From: Tenodera sinensis
Taxonomy: Eukaryota; Arthropoda; Insecta; Mantodea; Mantidae
Length of the DNA: 64,000 nucleotides
Assembly (NCBI GenBank): GCA_030765045.1
Contig: CM060966.1
Span: 62,427,786-62,491,785, forward strand
Direction of reading: 5' to 3'
Shown piece by piece: positions 22,832 through 38,500 of the stretch. Within the stretch, counting starts at the first letter, position 1; the number at the start of each line of letters is the position of its first letter. Position numbers and translations under genes: made by a program. The notes under the pieces were generated by a model that made no database searches, had not been told where the DNA came from, and was given only the letters and a program-made list of their open reading frames with translations.

Positions 22832-25800
22832 TGTTTTCATGTACATTTCTTGTATATACAATGAAAGTGTGTGAGCTTTCATGTACAATTCTTGTATATA
22901 CAATGAAAATGTGTAAGTTTTGATGTACATTTCTTGTATATAGAATGAAAATGTATAAGTTTTGATGCACATTTCTTGTATATACAATGAAAGTATGTAG
23001 TTTTGATGTACATTTCTTGTATATACAATGAAATTGTGTAAGTTTTGATGTACATTTCTTGTCTGTACAATGAAATTCTGTATGTTTTGATGTACATTTC
23101 TTTAGTGTACAATGAAAATGTGTAAGTTTTCATGTACATTTCTTGTATATACAATGAAAATGTGTGAGCTTTGATGTACATTTCTTGTATATACAATGAA
23201 AATGTGTAAGTTTTGATGTACATTCTTGTATATAAAATGAAAATGTGTATGTTTTGATGTACATTTCTGTAATATACAATGAAAATATGTAAGCTTTGAT
23301 GTACAATTCTTGTATATACAATGAAAATGTGTATGTTTTGAAGTACATTTCTTGTATATACAATGAAAATGTGTAGTTTTGATGTACATTTCTTTAATGT
23401 ACAATGAAAATATGTAAGCTTTGATGTACAATTCTTGTATATACAATGAAAATGTGTAAGTTTTGATGTACATTTCTTCAATGTACAATGAAAATGTGTA
23501 GGTTTTGATGTACATTTCTTGTATGTACAATGAAAACGTGTAAGTTATTATGCACATTTCTTGTATATACAATGAAAATGTGTATGTTTTCATGTACATT
23601 TCTTGTATATACAATGAAAGTGTGTGAGCTTTGATGTACAATTCTTGTATATACAATGAAAACGTGTAAGTTTTTATGTACATTTCTTGTATATAGAATG
23701 AAAATATGTAACTTTTGATGCACATTTCTTGTATATACAATGAAAATATGTAGTTTTGATGTACATTTCTTGTATACACAATGAAAATGTGTAAGTTTTG
23801 ATGTACCTTTCTTGTCTGTACAATGAAAATCTGTATGTTTTGATGTACAATTCTTGAGTGTACAATGAAAATGTGTAAGTTTTTATGTACATTTCTTGAG
23901 TGCACAATGAAAATGTGTAAGTTTTGATGTACATTTTTTGTACATACAACGAAAATGTGTAGTTTTGATGTACATTTCTTTAATGTACAATGAAAATATC
24001 TAAGCTTTGATGTACAATTCTTGTATATACAATGAAAATGTGTAAATTTTGATGTACATTTCTTCTATGTACAATGAAAATGTGTAGGTTTTGATGTACA
24101 TTTCTTGTATGTACAATGAAAACGTGTAAGTTTTGATGTACATTTCTTGTATACATAATGAAAATGTGTATGTTTTCATGTACATTTATTGTATATGCAA
24201 TGAAAATGTGTGAGCTTTGATGTACAATTCTTGTATATACAATGAAGATGTGTAAGTTTTGATGTACATTTCTTGTATATACAATGAAAATGTGTAAGTT
24301 TTGATGCACATTTCTTGTATATACATTGAGAATGTGTAGTTTTGATGTATATTTCTTGTATATACAATGAAAATGTGTAAGTTTTGATGTAAATTTCTTG
24401 CACATACAATGAAAATGTGTAATTTTTTGATGTGCATTTCTTGTATGTACAATGAAAATGTGTAAGCTTTGATGTACATTTCTTGTGTATACAATGAAAA
24501 TGTGTATGTTTTGATGTACATTTCTTGAGTGTAGAATGAAAATGTGTAAGTTTTTATGTACATTTCTTGAGTGCACAATGAAAATGTGTAAGCTTTGATG
24601 TACATTTCTTGTATATACAATGAAAATGTGTAAGCTTGTGATGTACATTTCTTGAGTGTACAATGAAAATGTGTAAGTTTTGATGTACATTTCTTGTATA
24701 TACAATGAAAATGTGTAAGTTGTGATGTACATTTCTTGTATATACAATGAAAATGTGTATGTTTTGATGTACATTGCTTGTATATACAATGAAAATGTGT
24801 AAGTTTTGATTTGCATTTCCTTATATACAATGAAAATGTGTAACTTTTGATGTGCATTTCTTGCATATACAGTGAAAATATGTAAGCTTTTGATGTACAT
24901 TTCCTGTATGTACAATGAAAATGTGTAAGTTTTATGTACATTTCTTGTATAATTAATAAAAATGTGTAAGTTTTGATGTACATTTCTAGTATATACAATG
25001 AAAATGTGTAAGTTTTGATGTACATTTCTTGTATGTACAATGAAAATGTGTAAGTTTTGATGTACATTTCTTGTATATACAATGAAAATGTGTAAGCTTT
25101 GATGTACATTTCTTGAATGTACAACGAAAATGTGTACGTTTTCAGGTACATTTCTGGTAGATACAATGAAAACGTGTAAGTTTTGATGTATATTTCTTGT
25201 ATATACAATGAAAATGTGTATGCTTTCATGTACATTTCTTGTATATACAATGAAAATGTGTAAGTTTTGATGTACATTTCTTGTATAGACAATGAAAGTG
25301 TGTAAGTTTTGATGTACATTTCTTGTATATACAATGAAAATGTGTAAGTTTCTATGCACATTTCTTGTATATACAATGTAAATGTGTAAGCTTTGATGTA
25401 CACTTCTTGTATATACAATGTAAGTGTGTAAGTTTCTGATGTACATTTCTTGTATATACAATGAAAATGTGTAAGTTTTGATGTACATTTCTTGTATACA
25501 CAAGGAAAATGTGTAAGCTTTGATGTACATTTCTTGTATATATAATGAAAATGTGTAAGTTTTGATGTACATTTCTTGTATTTACGATGAAAATGTGCAG
25601 CTTTGATGTACATTTCTTGTATATACAATGAAAATGTGTAAGTTTTGAGGTACATTTCTTGCATATTCAATGAAAATGTGTATGTTTTGATGTAAATTTC
25701 TTGAGTGTACAATGAAAGTGTGTATGTTTTGATGTACATTTCTTGTATATACAATGAAAATGTGTATGTTTTGATGCACATTTCTTGTATATACCATGAA

Positions 25801-28800
25801 AATGTTTAAGTTTTGATGTACATTTCTTGTATATACAATGAAAATGTGTAAGTTTTGATGTACATTTCTAGTATATACAATGAAAATGTGTATGTTTTGA
25901 TGTACATTCCTTGTATATATAATGAATATGTGTATGTTTTGATGTACATTTTTTGAGTGTACAATAAAAGTGTGTATGTTTTGATGTACATTTCTTATAT
26001 ATACAATGAAAGTGTGTAAGTTTTGATGTACATTTCTTGTATATACAATGAAAATGTGTATGTTTTGAAGTACATTTCTTGTATATACAATGAAAATGTG
26101 TACTTGTGATGTACATTTCTTTAATGTACAATGAAAATATGTAAGCTTTGATGTACAATTCTTGTATATACAATGAAAATGTGTAAGTTTTGATGTACAT
26201 TTCTTCTATGTTCAATGAAAATGTGTAAGTTTTGATGTACATTTCTTGTATGTACAATGAAAACGTGTAAGTTTTGATGTACATTTCTTGTATATACAAT
26301 GAAAATGTGTATGTTTTCATGTACATTTCTTGTTTATACAATGAAAATGTGTGAGCTTTGATGTACAATTCTTGTATATACAATGAAAATGTGTAAGTTT
26401 TGATGTACATTTCTTGTATATACAATGAAAATGTGAAAGTTTTGATGCACATTTCTTGTATTTGCAATGAAAATGTGTAAGTTTTGATGTACATTTCTTG
26501 TATAGACAATGAAAGTGTGTAAGTTTTGATGTACATTTCATGTATATACAATGAAAATGTGTAAGTTTCTATGTACATTTCTTGAGTGTACAATGAAAAT
26601 GTGTATGTTTAGATGTACATTTCTTGTATACACAATGAAAATGTGTAAGTTTTGATGTACATTTCTTGTATATACAATGAAAGTGTGTAAGTTTTGATGT
26701 ACATTTCTTGTATATACAATGAAAATGTCTATGTTTTGATGTACATTTCTTGAGTGTACAATGAAAATGTGCAGCTTTGATGTACATTTCTTGTATATAC
26801 AATGAAAATGTGTAAGTTTTGATGTACATTTCTTGTATATACAATGAAAATGTGTATGTTTTGATGTCCATTCCTTGTATATACAATGAAAATGTGTATG
26901 TTTTGATGTACATTTCTTGAGTGTACAATGAAAATGTGTAAGTTTTTGATGTACATTTCTTGTACATACAATGAAAATGTGTAAGTTTTGATGTACATTT
27001 CTTGTATATACAATGAAAATGTGTATGTTTTGATGTACATTTCTTGAGTGTACAACTAAAATGTGTATGTTTTGATGTACATTTCTTGTATATACAATGA
27101 AAATGTGTATGTTTTGATGTACATTTCTTGTATATACTATGAAAATGTGTAAGTTTTGAAGTACATTTCTTGTATATACAATGAAAATCTGTAAGCTTTG
27201 ATGTACATTTCTAGTATATACAATGAAAATGTGTAGTTTTGATGTACATCTCTTGAATATACAATGAACATGTGTAAGTTTTGATGTACATTTCTTGTAT
27301 GTACAATGAAAATGTGTAAGTTTTGATGTACATTTCTTGCATATACAATGAAAATGTGTAAGTTTTTGATGTACATTTCCTGTATGTACAATGAAAATGT
27401 GTAAGTTTTGATGTACATTTCTTGTGCATACAATGAAAATGTGTATGTTTTGATGTACATTTCTTGAGTGTACAATGAAAATGTGTAAGTTTTGATGTAC
27501 ATTTCTTGAGTGCACAATGAAAATGTGTAAGTTTTGATGTACATTTCTTGTATATACAATGAAAATGTGTAAGTTTTGATTTACATTTCTTGTGTGTACA
27601 ATGAAAATGTGTATGTTTTGATGTACATTTCTTTAGTGTACAACGAAAATGTGTAGTTTTGATGTACATTCCTTGTATATACAATGAAAATGTGTATGTT
27701 TTGATGTACATTTCTTGTAAATACAATGAAAATGTGTAAGTTTTGATGTACATTTCTTGTAAATACAATGAAAATGTGTATGTTTTTATGTATATTTCTT
27801 GTATGTATAATGAAAATGTGTATGTTTTGATGTACATTTCTTGTATATAAATGAAAATGTGTAAGTTTTGATGTACATTTCTTGTGTATACAATGAACAT
27901 GTGAATGTTTTGATGTACATTTCTTGAATGTGCAATGAAAATATGTAAGTTTTGATGTACATTCTTGTATATAAAATGAAAATGTGTATGTTTTGAAGTA
28001 CATTTCTTGTATATACAATGAAAATGTGTAGTTTTGATGTACATTTCTTTAATGTACAATGAAAATATGTAAGCTTTGATGTACAATTCTTGTATATACA
28101 ATGAAAATGTGTAAGTTTTGATGTACATTTCTTCTATGTACGATGAAAATGTGTAGGTTTAGATGTACATTTCTTGTATGTACAATGAAAACGTGTAAGT
28201 TTTGATGTAGATTTCTTGTATATACAATGAAAATGTGTAAGTTTTGATGTATATTTCTTGTATATACAATGAAAATGTGTAAGTTTTGATGCACATTTCT
28301 TGTATATACAATGAAAATGTGTAAGTTTTGATGTACATTTCTTGTATATACAATGAAAATGTCTATGTTTTGATGTACATTTCTTGAGTGTACAATGAAA
28401 ATGTGCAGCTTTGATGTACATTTCTTGTATATACAATGAAAATGTGTAAGTTTTGATGTACATTTCTTGCACATACAATGAAAATGTGTAAGTTTTTGAT
28501 GTGCATTTCTTGTATGTACAATGAAAACCTGTATGCTTTGATGTACATTTCTTTAGTGTACAACGAAAATGTGTAAGTTTTTTATGTACATTTCTTGTAT
28601 GTACAATGAAAATGTGTAAGTTTTCATGTACGTTTCTTGTGTATACAATGAAAATGTGCATGTTTTGATGTACATTTCTTGAGTGTACAATGAAAATGTG
28701 TAAGTTTTGATGTACATTTCTTGAGTACACAATGAAAATGTGCATGTTTTGATGTACATTTCTTGTATATACAATGAAAATGTGTAAGTTTTGATGTACA

Positions 28801-31800
28801 TTTCTTGTTTGTACAATGAAAATGTGTATGTTTTGATGTACATTTCTTTAGTGTACAACGAAAATGTGTAGTTTTGATGTACATTTCTGGTATATACAAT
28901 GAAAATGTTTAAGTTTTGCTGTACATTTCTTGTATATACAATCAAAATGTGTATCTTTTATGTACATTTTGTTGTATATACAATCAAAATGTGTATGTTT
29001 TGATGTACATTTCTTGTATATACAACGAAAATGTGTATGATTTGATGTACATTTCTTGTATGTACAATGAAAATGTGTAAGTTTTGATGTACATTTCTTG
29101 TATATACAATGAAAATGTGTAAGTTTTTGATGTACAATTCTTGTATGTACAATGAAAATGTGTAAGTTTTGATGTACATTTCTTGTATGCACAATGAAAA
29201 TGTGTAAGTTTTGATGTACATTTCTTGTATATACAATGAAAATGTGTAAGTCTTGATGTACATTTCTTGTATGTACAATGAAAATGTGTAAGTTTTGATG
29301 TACATTTCTTGTATACACAATGAAAATGTGTAAGTTTTGATGTACATTTCTTGTATATACAATGAAAATGTCTATGTTTTGATGTACATTTCTTGAGTGT
29401 ACAATGAAATGGTGCAGCGTTGATGTACATTTCTTGTATATACAATGAAAATGTGTAAGTTTTGATGTACATTTCTTGTATATACGATGAAAATGTGTAA
29501 GTTTTGATGTACATTTCTGGTATATACAATGAAAATTTGTAAGTTTGTGATGTACATTTCTGGTATGTACAATGGAAATGTGTAAGTTTTGATGTACATT
29601 TCTTGTATATACAATGAAAATGTGTAAGTTGTGATGTACATTTCTTGTATATACAATGAAAATGTGTATGTTTTGTTGTACATTTCTTGTGTATACAATG
29701 AAAATGTGTAAGTTTTGATGTACATTTCCTTATATACAATGAAAATGTGTAACTTTTGATGTGCATTTCTTGCATATACAATGAAAATATGTAAGCTTTT
29801 GATGTACATTTCCTGTATGTACAATGAAAATGTGTAACTTTTGATGTACACTTCTTGTATATACAATAAATATGTGTAAGTTTTGATGTACATTTCTTGT
29901 ATATACAATGAAAGTGTGTAAGGTTTGATGTACATTTCTTGTATATACAATGAAAATGTTTAAGTTTCTATGTACATTTCTTGATGAAAATGTGTAAGTT
30001 TTGATGTACATTTCTTCTATATACAATGAAAGTATGTAAGCTTTGATGTACATTTCTTGTATATACAATGAAAATGTCTAAGTTTTGATATACATTTCTT
30101 GTATATGCAATGAAAATGTCTAAGTTTTGATATACATTTCTTGTATATACCATGAAAATCTGTATGTTTTGATGTACATTTCTTGTATATACAATGAAAA
30201 TGTGTAAGTTTTGATGTCCATTTCCCTATATACAATGAAAATGTGTAGCTTTTGATGTGCATTTCTTGCATATACAATGAAAATTTGTAAGCTTTTGATG
30301 TACGTTTCTTGTATATACAATGAAAATTTGTAACTTTTGATGTACATTTCTTGTATATACAATAAAAATGTGTAAGTTTTGATGTACATTTCTTGTATAT
30401 ACAATGAAAGTGTGTAAGTTTGGATGTACATTTCTTGTATATACAATGAAAATGTGTAAGTTTCTATGTACATTTCTTGATGAAAATATGTAAGTTTTGA
30501 TGTACATTTCTTCTATGTACAATGAAAGTGTGTAAGCTTTGACGTACATTTCTTGTATATACAATGAAAATGTGTAAGTTTTGATGTACATTTCTTGTAT
30601 TTACAATGAAAATGTGTATGTTTTGATGTACATTTCTTGTATATACAATGAAAATGTGTAAGTTTTGATGTACGTTTCTAGTATATACAATGAAAATGTG
30701 TAGTTTTGATGTACATTTCTTGAATATACAATGAACATGTGTAAGTTTTGATGTACATTTCTTGTATGGACAATGAAAATGTGAAAGTTTTGCTGTACAT
30801 ATCTTGTATATACAATGAAAATGTGTAAGTTTTTGATGTACATTTCTTGTATGTACAATGAAAATGTGTACGTTTTGATGTACATTTCTTGTATGTACAG
30901 TGAAAATGTGTAAGTTTTGATGTACATTTCTTGTATATACAATGAAAATGTGTAAGTTTTTTATGTACATTTCTTGTATGTACAATGAAAATGTGTAAGT
31001 TTTGATGTACATTTCTTCTATATGCAATGAAAATGTGTAAGTTGTGATGTACATTTCTTGTATATACAATGAAAATGTGTAGTTTTGATGTACATTTCTT
31101 GAATATACAATGAACATGTGTAAGTTTTGATGTACATTTAGGTATATACAATGAAATGTCTATGATTTGATGTACATTCTTGTATGTACAATGAAAATGT
31201 GTAAGTTTGGATGTACATTTCTTGTATACACAATGAAAATGTTTAAGTTTTGATGTACATTTCTTGTATGTACAATGAAATGTCTATGTTTTGATGTACA
31301 TTTCTTGAGTGTACAATGAAAATGTGCAGCTTTGATGTACATTTCTTGTATATACAATGAAAATGTGTAAATTTTGATGTACATTTTTTTTATATACAAT
31401 GAAAATGTGTAAGTTTGTGATGTACATTTCTTGTATGTACAATGAAAATGTGTAAGTTTTGAAGTACATTTCTTGTATATACAATGAAAATATGTAAGTT
31501 GTGATGTACATTTCTTGTATATACAATGAAAATGTGTATGTTTTGATGTACATTTCTTGTATATACAATGAAAATGTGTAAGTTTTGATGTGCATTTGCT
31601 TATATACAATGAAAATGTGTAACTTTTGATGTGCATTACTTGCATATACAATGAAAATATGTAAGCTTTTGATGTACATTTCCAGTATGTACAATGAAAA
31701 TGTGTAAGTTTTGATGTACATTTCTAGTATATACAATGAAAATGTGTAAGTTTTGATGTACATTTCTTGTATATACAATGAAAATGTGTATGTTTTGATG

Positions 31801-32527
31801 TACATTCCTTGTATATACAATGAAAACGTGTATGTTTTGATGTACATTTCTTGAGTGTACAATGAAAATGTGTAAGTTTTTGATGTACATTTCTTGTATA
31901 TACAATGAAAATGTGTAAGTTTTGATGTACATTTCTTGTATATACAATGACAATGTGTATGTTTTGATGTACATTTCTTGAGTGTACAATGAAAGTGTGT
32001 ATGTTTTGATGTACATTTCTTGTATATACAATGAAAATGTGTATGTTTTGATGTACATTTCTTGTATATACAATGAAAGTGTGTAAGTTTTGATGTACAT
32101 TTCTTGTATATACAATGAAAATTTGTAAGTTTTGATGTACATTTCTAGTATATACAATGAAAATGTGTAGTTTTTTGATGTACATCTCTTGAATATACAA
32201 TGAACATGTGTAAGTTTTGATGTACATTTCTTGTATGTACAATTAAAATGTGTAAGTTTTGATGTACATTTCTTGCATATACAATGAAAATGTGTAGGTT
32301 TTTGATGTACATTTCCTGTATGTACAATGAAAATGTGTAAGTTTTGATGTACATTTCTTGTGTATACAATGAAAATGTGTATGTTTTGATGTACATTTCT
32401 TGAGTGTACAATGAAAATGTGTAAGTTTTGATGTACACTTCTTGAGTGCACAATGAAAATGTGTAAGTTTTGATGTACATTTCTTGTATATACAATGAAA
32501 ATCTGTAAGTTTTGATTTACATTTCTT
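22832..32527. repeat. Mixed satellite region with partial higher-order copies
   Basis: About 9.7 kb of the same 42-bp satellite in which no single higher-order period runs throughout. Monomers are more diverse here, with centres such as TAGTATATAC, TGGTAGATAC and TATACATAATG, truncated CTTGATGAAAATG monomers (about 29,980 and 30,478) and short CTTATATACAATG monomers (about 24,820, 29,730 and 31,600). Fragments of units from both flanks can be recognised, so it looks like the junction between two homogenised domains. No gene is seen. Confidence 0.75.
23671..24391. repeat. Third, partial copy of the 3,064-bp unit
   Basis: About 720 bp that follow the variant order of about 2,350-3,070 at a constant offset of 21,321. 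It includes the AATATCTAAGC monomer (about 23,995 here, 2,674 in unit 1) and the GTGTGAGC junction. It has more substitutions than the other copies, so it is an older or less homogenised fragment. Confidence 0.75.
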
Positions 32528-35500
32528 GTCTGTACAATGAAAATGTGTATGTTTTGATGTACATTTCTTTAGTGTACAACGAAAATGTGTAGTTTTGATG
32601 TACACTTCTTGTATATACAATGAAAAGGTTTATGTTTTGCTGTACATTTCTTGTATATACAATGAAAATGTGTATGTTTTTATGTATATTTCTTGTATAT
32701 ACAATGAAAATGTGTATGTTTTCATGTACATTTCTTGTATATACAATGAAAATGTGTAAGTTTTGATGTACATTTCTTGTATATACAATGAACATGTGTA
32801 TGTTTTTATGTACATTTCTTGTCTGTACAATGAAAATGTGTAGTTTTGATGTACATTTCTTTAATGTACAATGAAAATATGTAAGCTTTGATGTACAAAT
32901 CTTGTATATACAATGAAAATGTGTAAGTTTTGATGTACATTTCTTCTATGTACAATGAAAATGTGTAGGTTTTGATGTACATTTCTTGTATGTACAATGA
33001 AAACGTGTAAGTTTTGATGTACATTTCTTGTATATACAATGAAAATGTGTATGTTTTCTTGTACATTTCTTGTATATACAATGAAAATGTGTGAGCTTTG
33101 ATGTACAATTCTTGTATATACAATGAAAATGTGTAAGTTTTGATGTACATTTCTTGTATATACAATGAAAATGTGTAAGTTTTGATGCACATTTCTTGTA
33201 TATATAATGAAAATGTGTAGTTTTGATGTATATTTCTTGTATATACAATGAAAATGTGTAAGTTTTGATGTACATTTCTTGTATGTACAATGAAAATGTC
33301 TAAGTTTTGATGTACATTTCTTGCACATACAATGAAAATGTGTAAGTTTTGATGTACATTTCTTATGTGTACAATGAAAATGTGTAAGTTTTGATGTACA
33401 TTTCTTGAGTGTACAACGAAAATGTGTAGTTTTGATGTACATTTCTTGTATATACAATGAAAAGGTTTGTTTTGCTGTACATTTCTTGTATATACAATGA
33501 AAATGTGTAAGTTTTGATGCACATTTCTTGTATATACAATGAAAATGTGTAGTTTTGATGTATATTTCTTTAATATACAATGAAAATGTGTAAGTTTTGA
33601 TGTACATTTCTTGTATGTACAATGAAAATATGTAAGTTTTGATGTACATTTCTTGCACATACAATGAAAACGTGTATGTTTTGAAGTACATTTCTTGTAT
33701 ATACAAAGAAAATGTGTAGTTTTGATGTACATTTCTTGTATATACAATGAAAATGTGTATGTTTTGATGTACATTTCTTGTAGGTATGTACAATGAAAAT
33801 GTGTAAGTTTTGATGTACATTCTTGTATATAATGTGAAAATGTGTATGTTTTGAAGTACATTTCTTGTATATACAATGAATATGTGTAAGTTTTGATGTA
33901 CATTTCTTGTATATACAATGAAAGTGTGTAAGCTTTGATGTACATTTCTTGAATGTACAACGAAAATGTGTACGTTTTCATGTACATTTCTGGTAGATAC
34001 AATGAAAATTTGTAAGTTTTGATGTATATTTCTTGTATATACAATGAAAATGTGTATGCTTTGATGTACATTTCTTGTATATACAATGAAAATGTGTAAG
34101 TTTTGATGTACAATTCTTGTATATACAATGAAAGTGTGTAAGTTTTGATGTACATTGCTTGTATATACAATGAAAGTGTGTAAGTTTTGATGTACATTTC
34201 TTGTATATACAATGAAAATGTGTAAGTTTCTATGTACATTTCTTGAGTGTACAATGAAAATGTGTATGTTTAGATGTACATTTCTTGATATACTATGAAT
34301 GTGTGTAAGTTTTGATGTATATTTCTTGTATATACAATGAAAATGTATATGTTTTGATGTACATTCCTTGTATATACAATGAAAATGTGTAAGTTTTGAT
34401 TCACATTTCTTGAGTGTACAATGAAAATGTGTAAGTTTTGATGTACATTTCTTGTATATACAATGAAAATGTGTATCTTTTGATGTACATTTCTTGTATA
34501 TACAATGAAAATGTGTATGTTTTCATGTACATTTCTTCTATATACAATGAAAATGTGGGAGCCTTGATGTAGAATTCTTGTATATACAATGAAAATGTGT
34601 AAGTTTTGATGTACATTTCTTGTATATACAATGAAAATGTGTAAGTTTTGATGTACATTTCTTGTATATACAATGAAAATGTGTAGTTTTGATGTATATT
34701 TCTTGTATATACAATGAAAATGTGTAAGTTTTGATGTACATTTCTTGTATGTACAATGAAAATGTGTAAGTTTTGATGTACATTTCTTGCATATACAATG
34801 AAAATGTGTAAGTTTTTGATGTACATTTCTGGTATGTACAATGAAAATGTGTAAGTTTTGATGTACGTTTCTTGTGTATACAATGAAAATGTGTATGTTT
34901 TGATGTACAATTCTTGAGTGTAAAATGAAAATGTGTAAGTTTTGATGTACATTTCTTGAGTGCACAATAAAAATGTGTAAGTTTTGATGTACATTTCTTG
35001 TATATACAATGAAAATGTGTAAGTTTTGATGTACATTTCTTGTTTATACAATGAAAATATCTATGTTTTGATGTACATTTCTTGAGTGTACAATGAAAAT
35101 GTGCAGCTTTGATGTACATTTCTTGTATATGCAATGAAAATGTGTAAGTTTTGAGGTACATTTCTTGTATATACAATGAAAATGTGTAAGTTTGTGATGT
35201 ACATTTCTTGTATGTACAATGAAAATGTGTAAGTTTTGATGTACGTTCCTTGTATACACAATGAAAATGTGTAAGTTATGATGTACATTTCTTGTATATA
35301 CAATGAAAATGTGTATGTTTTGATGTACATTTCTTGTATATACAATGAAAATGTGTAAGTTTTGATGTGCATTTCCTTATATACAATGAAAATGTGTAAC
35401 TTTTGATGTGCATTTCTTGCATATACAATGAAAATATGTAAGCTTTTGATGTACATTTCCTGTATGTTCAATGTAAATGTGTAAGTTTTGATGTACATTT

Positions 35501-38500
35501 CTTGTATATACAATAAAAATGTGTAAGTTTTGATGTACATTTCTAGTATATACAATGAAAATGTGTAAGTTTTGATGTACATTTCTTGTATATACAATGA
35601 AAATGTGTATGTTTTGATGTACATTTCTTGAGTGTACAATGAAAGTGTGTATGTTTTGATGTACATTTCTTGTATAAACAATGAAAAATTGTATGTTTTG
35701 ATGTACATTTCTTATATATACAATGAAAATGTGTAAGTTTTGAAGTACATTTCTTGTATATACAATGAAAATTAGTAAGTTTTGATGTACATTTCTAGTA
35801 TATACAATGAAAATGTGTAGTTTTGATGTACATCTCTTGAATGTACAATGAACATGTGTAAGTTTTGATGTACATTTGTTGTATGTACAATGAAAATGTA
35901 TAACTTTTGATGTACATTTCTTGCATATACAATGAAAATGTGTAAGTTTTTTATGTACATTTCCTGTATGTACAATGAAAATGTGTAAGTTTTGATATAC
36001 ATTTCTTGTGTATACAATGAAAATGTGTATGTTTTGATGTACATTTCTTGAGTGTACAATGAAAATGTGTAAGTTTTGATGTACATTTCTTGAGTGTACA
36101 ATGAAAATGTGTAAGTTTTGATGTACATTTCTTGTATATACAATGAAAATGTGTAAGTTTTGATTTACATTTCTTGTCTGTACAATGAAAATGTGTATGT
36201 TTTAATGTACATTTCTTTAGTGTACAACGAAAATGTGTAGTTTTGATGTACATTTCTTGTATATACAATGAAAATGTTTATGTTTTGCTGTACATTTCTT
36301 GTATATACAATGAAAATGTGTATGTTTTTATGTATATTTCTTGTATATACAATGAAAATGTGTATGTTTTGATGTACATTTCTTGTATATACAATGAAAA
36401 TGTGTAAGTTTTGAAGTACATTTCTTGTATATTCAATGAGCATGTGTATGTTTTGATGTACATTTCTTGTATGTGCAATGAAAATGTGTAAGTTTTGATT
36501 TACATTTCTTGTCTGTACAATGAAAATGTGTATGTTTTAAAGTACATTTCTTTAGTGTACAACGAAAATGTGTAGTTTTGATGTACATTTCTTGTATATA
36601 CAATGAAAATGTTTATGTTTTGCTGTACATTTCTTGTATATACAATGAAAATGTGTATGTTTTTATGTATATTTCTTGTATATACAATGAAAATGTGTAT
36701 GTTTTGATGTACATTTCTTGTATATACAATGAAAATGTGTATGTTTTGATGTACATTTCTTTATGTGCAATGAAAATGTGTAAGTTTTGATGTACATTCT
36801 TGTATACAAAATGAAAATGTTTATGTTTTGAAGTACATTTCTTGTATATACAATGAAAATGTGTAGTTTTGATGTACATTTCTTTAATGTACAATGAAAA
36901 TATGTAAGCTTTGATGTACAATTCTTGTATATACAATGAAAATGTGTAACTTTTGATGTACATTTCTTCTATGTACAATGACATTGTGTAGGTTTTGATG
37001 TACATTTCTTGTATGTACAATGTAAACGTGTAAGTTTTGATGTACATTTCTTGTATATACAATGAAAATGTGTATGTTTTCATGTACATTTCTTGTATAT
37101 ACAATGAAAATGTGTGAGCTTTGATGTACAATTCTTGTATACACAATGAAAATGTGTAAGTTTTGATGTACATTTCTGGTATATACAATGAAGGTGTGTA
37201 AGTTTTGATGCACATTTCTTGTATATACAATGACAATGTGTAGTTTTGATGTATATTTCTTGCACATACAATGAAAATGTGTAAGTTTTTGATGTGCATT
37301 TCTTGTATGTACAATGAAAATGTGTAAGTTTTGATGTACATTTCTTGTGTATACAATGAAAATATGTATGTTTTAATGTACATTTCTTGAGTGTACAATG
37401 AAAATGTGTAAGTTTGGATGTACATTTCTTGAGTGCACAATGAAAATGTTTAAGTTTTGATGTACATTTCTTGGATATACAATGAAAATGTGTAAGTTTT
37501 GATGTACATTTCTTGTCTATACAATGAAAATCTGTATGCTTTGATGTACATTTCTTTAGTGTACAACGAAAATGTGTAGTTTTGATGTACATTTCTTGTA
37601 TATACAATGAAAAGGTTTGTTTTGCTGTACATGTTTTGTATATACAATGATAATGTGTAGGTTTTGATGTACATTTCTTGTATATACAATGAAAATGTGT
37701 AAGTTTTTATGTACATTTATTGTAGATACAATGAAAATGTGTATGTTTTGATGTACATTTCTTGCATATAGAATGAAAATGTGTAAGTTTTGATGTACAT
37801 TCTTGTATATACAATGAAAATGTGTAAGTTTTGATGTACATTTCTTGTATATACAATGAAAGTGTATAAGTTTTGATATACATTTCTTGTATATACAATG
37901 AAAATGTGTAAGTTTCTATGTACATTTCTTGAGTGTACAATGAAAATGTGTATATTTAGATGTACATTTCTTGTATATACAATGAAAATGTGTAAGTTAC
38001 TATGTACATTTCTTGAGTGTACAATGAAAATGTGTATATTTAGATGTACATTTCTTGATATACAATGAAAGTGTGTAAGTTTTGATGTATATTTGTTGTA
38101 TATACAATGAAAATGTGTATGTTTTGATGTACATTCCTTGTATATACAATGAAAATGTGTATCTTTTGATGTACATTTCTTGTATATACAATGAAGATGT
38201 GTAAGTTTTGATATACATTTCCTGTATGTACAATGAAAATGTGTAAGTTTTGATGTACATTTCTTGTATACACAATGAAAATGTGTAAGTTTTGATATAC
38301 ATTTCCTGTATGTACAATGAAAATGTGTAAGTTTTAATATACATTTTCCTGTATGTACAATGAAAATGTGTAAGTTTTGATGTACATTTCTTGCATATAC
38401 AATGAAAATGTGTAAGTTTTGATACACATTTCTTGAGTGTACAATGAAAATGTGTAAGTTTTGATGTACATTTCTTGTATATACAATGAAAATGTGTAAG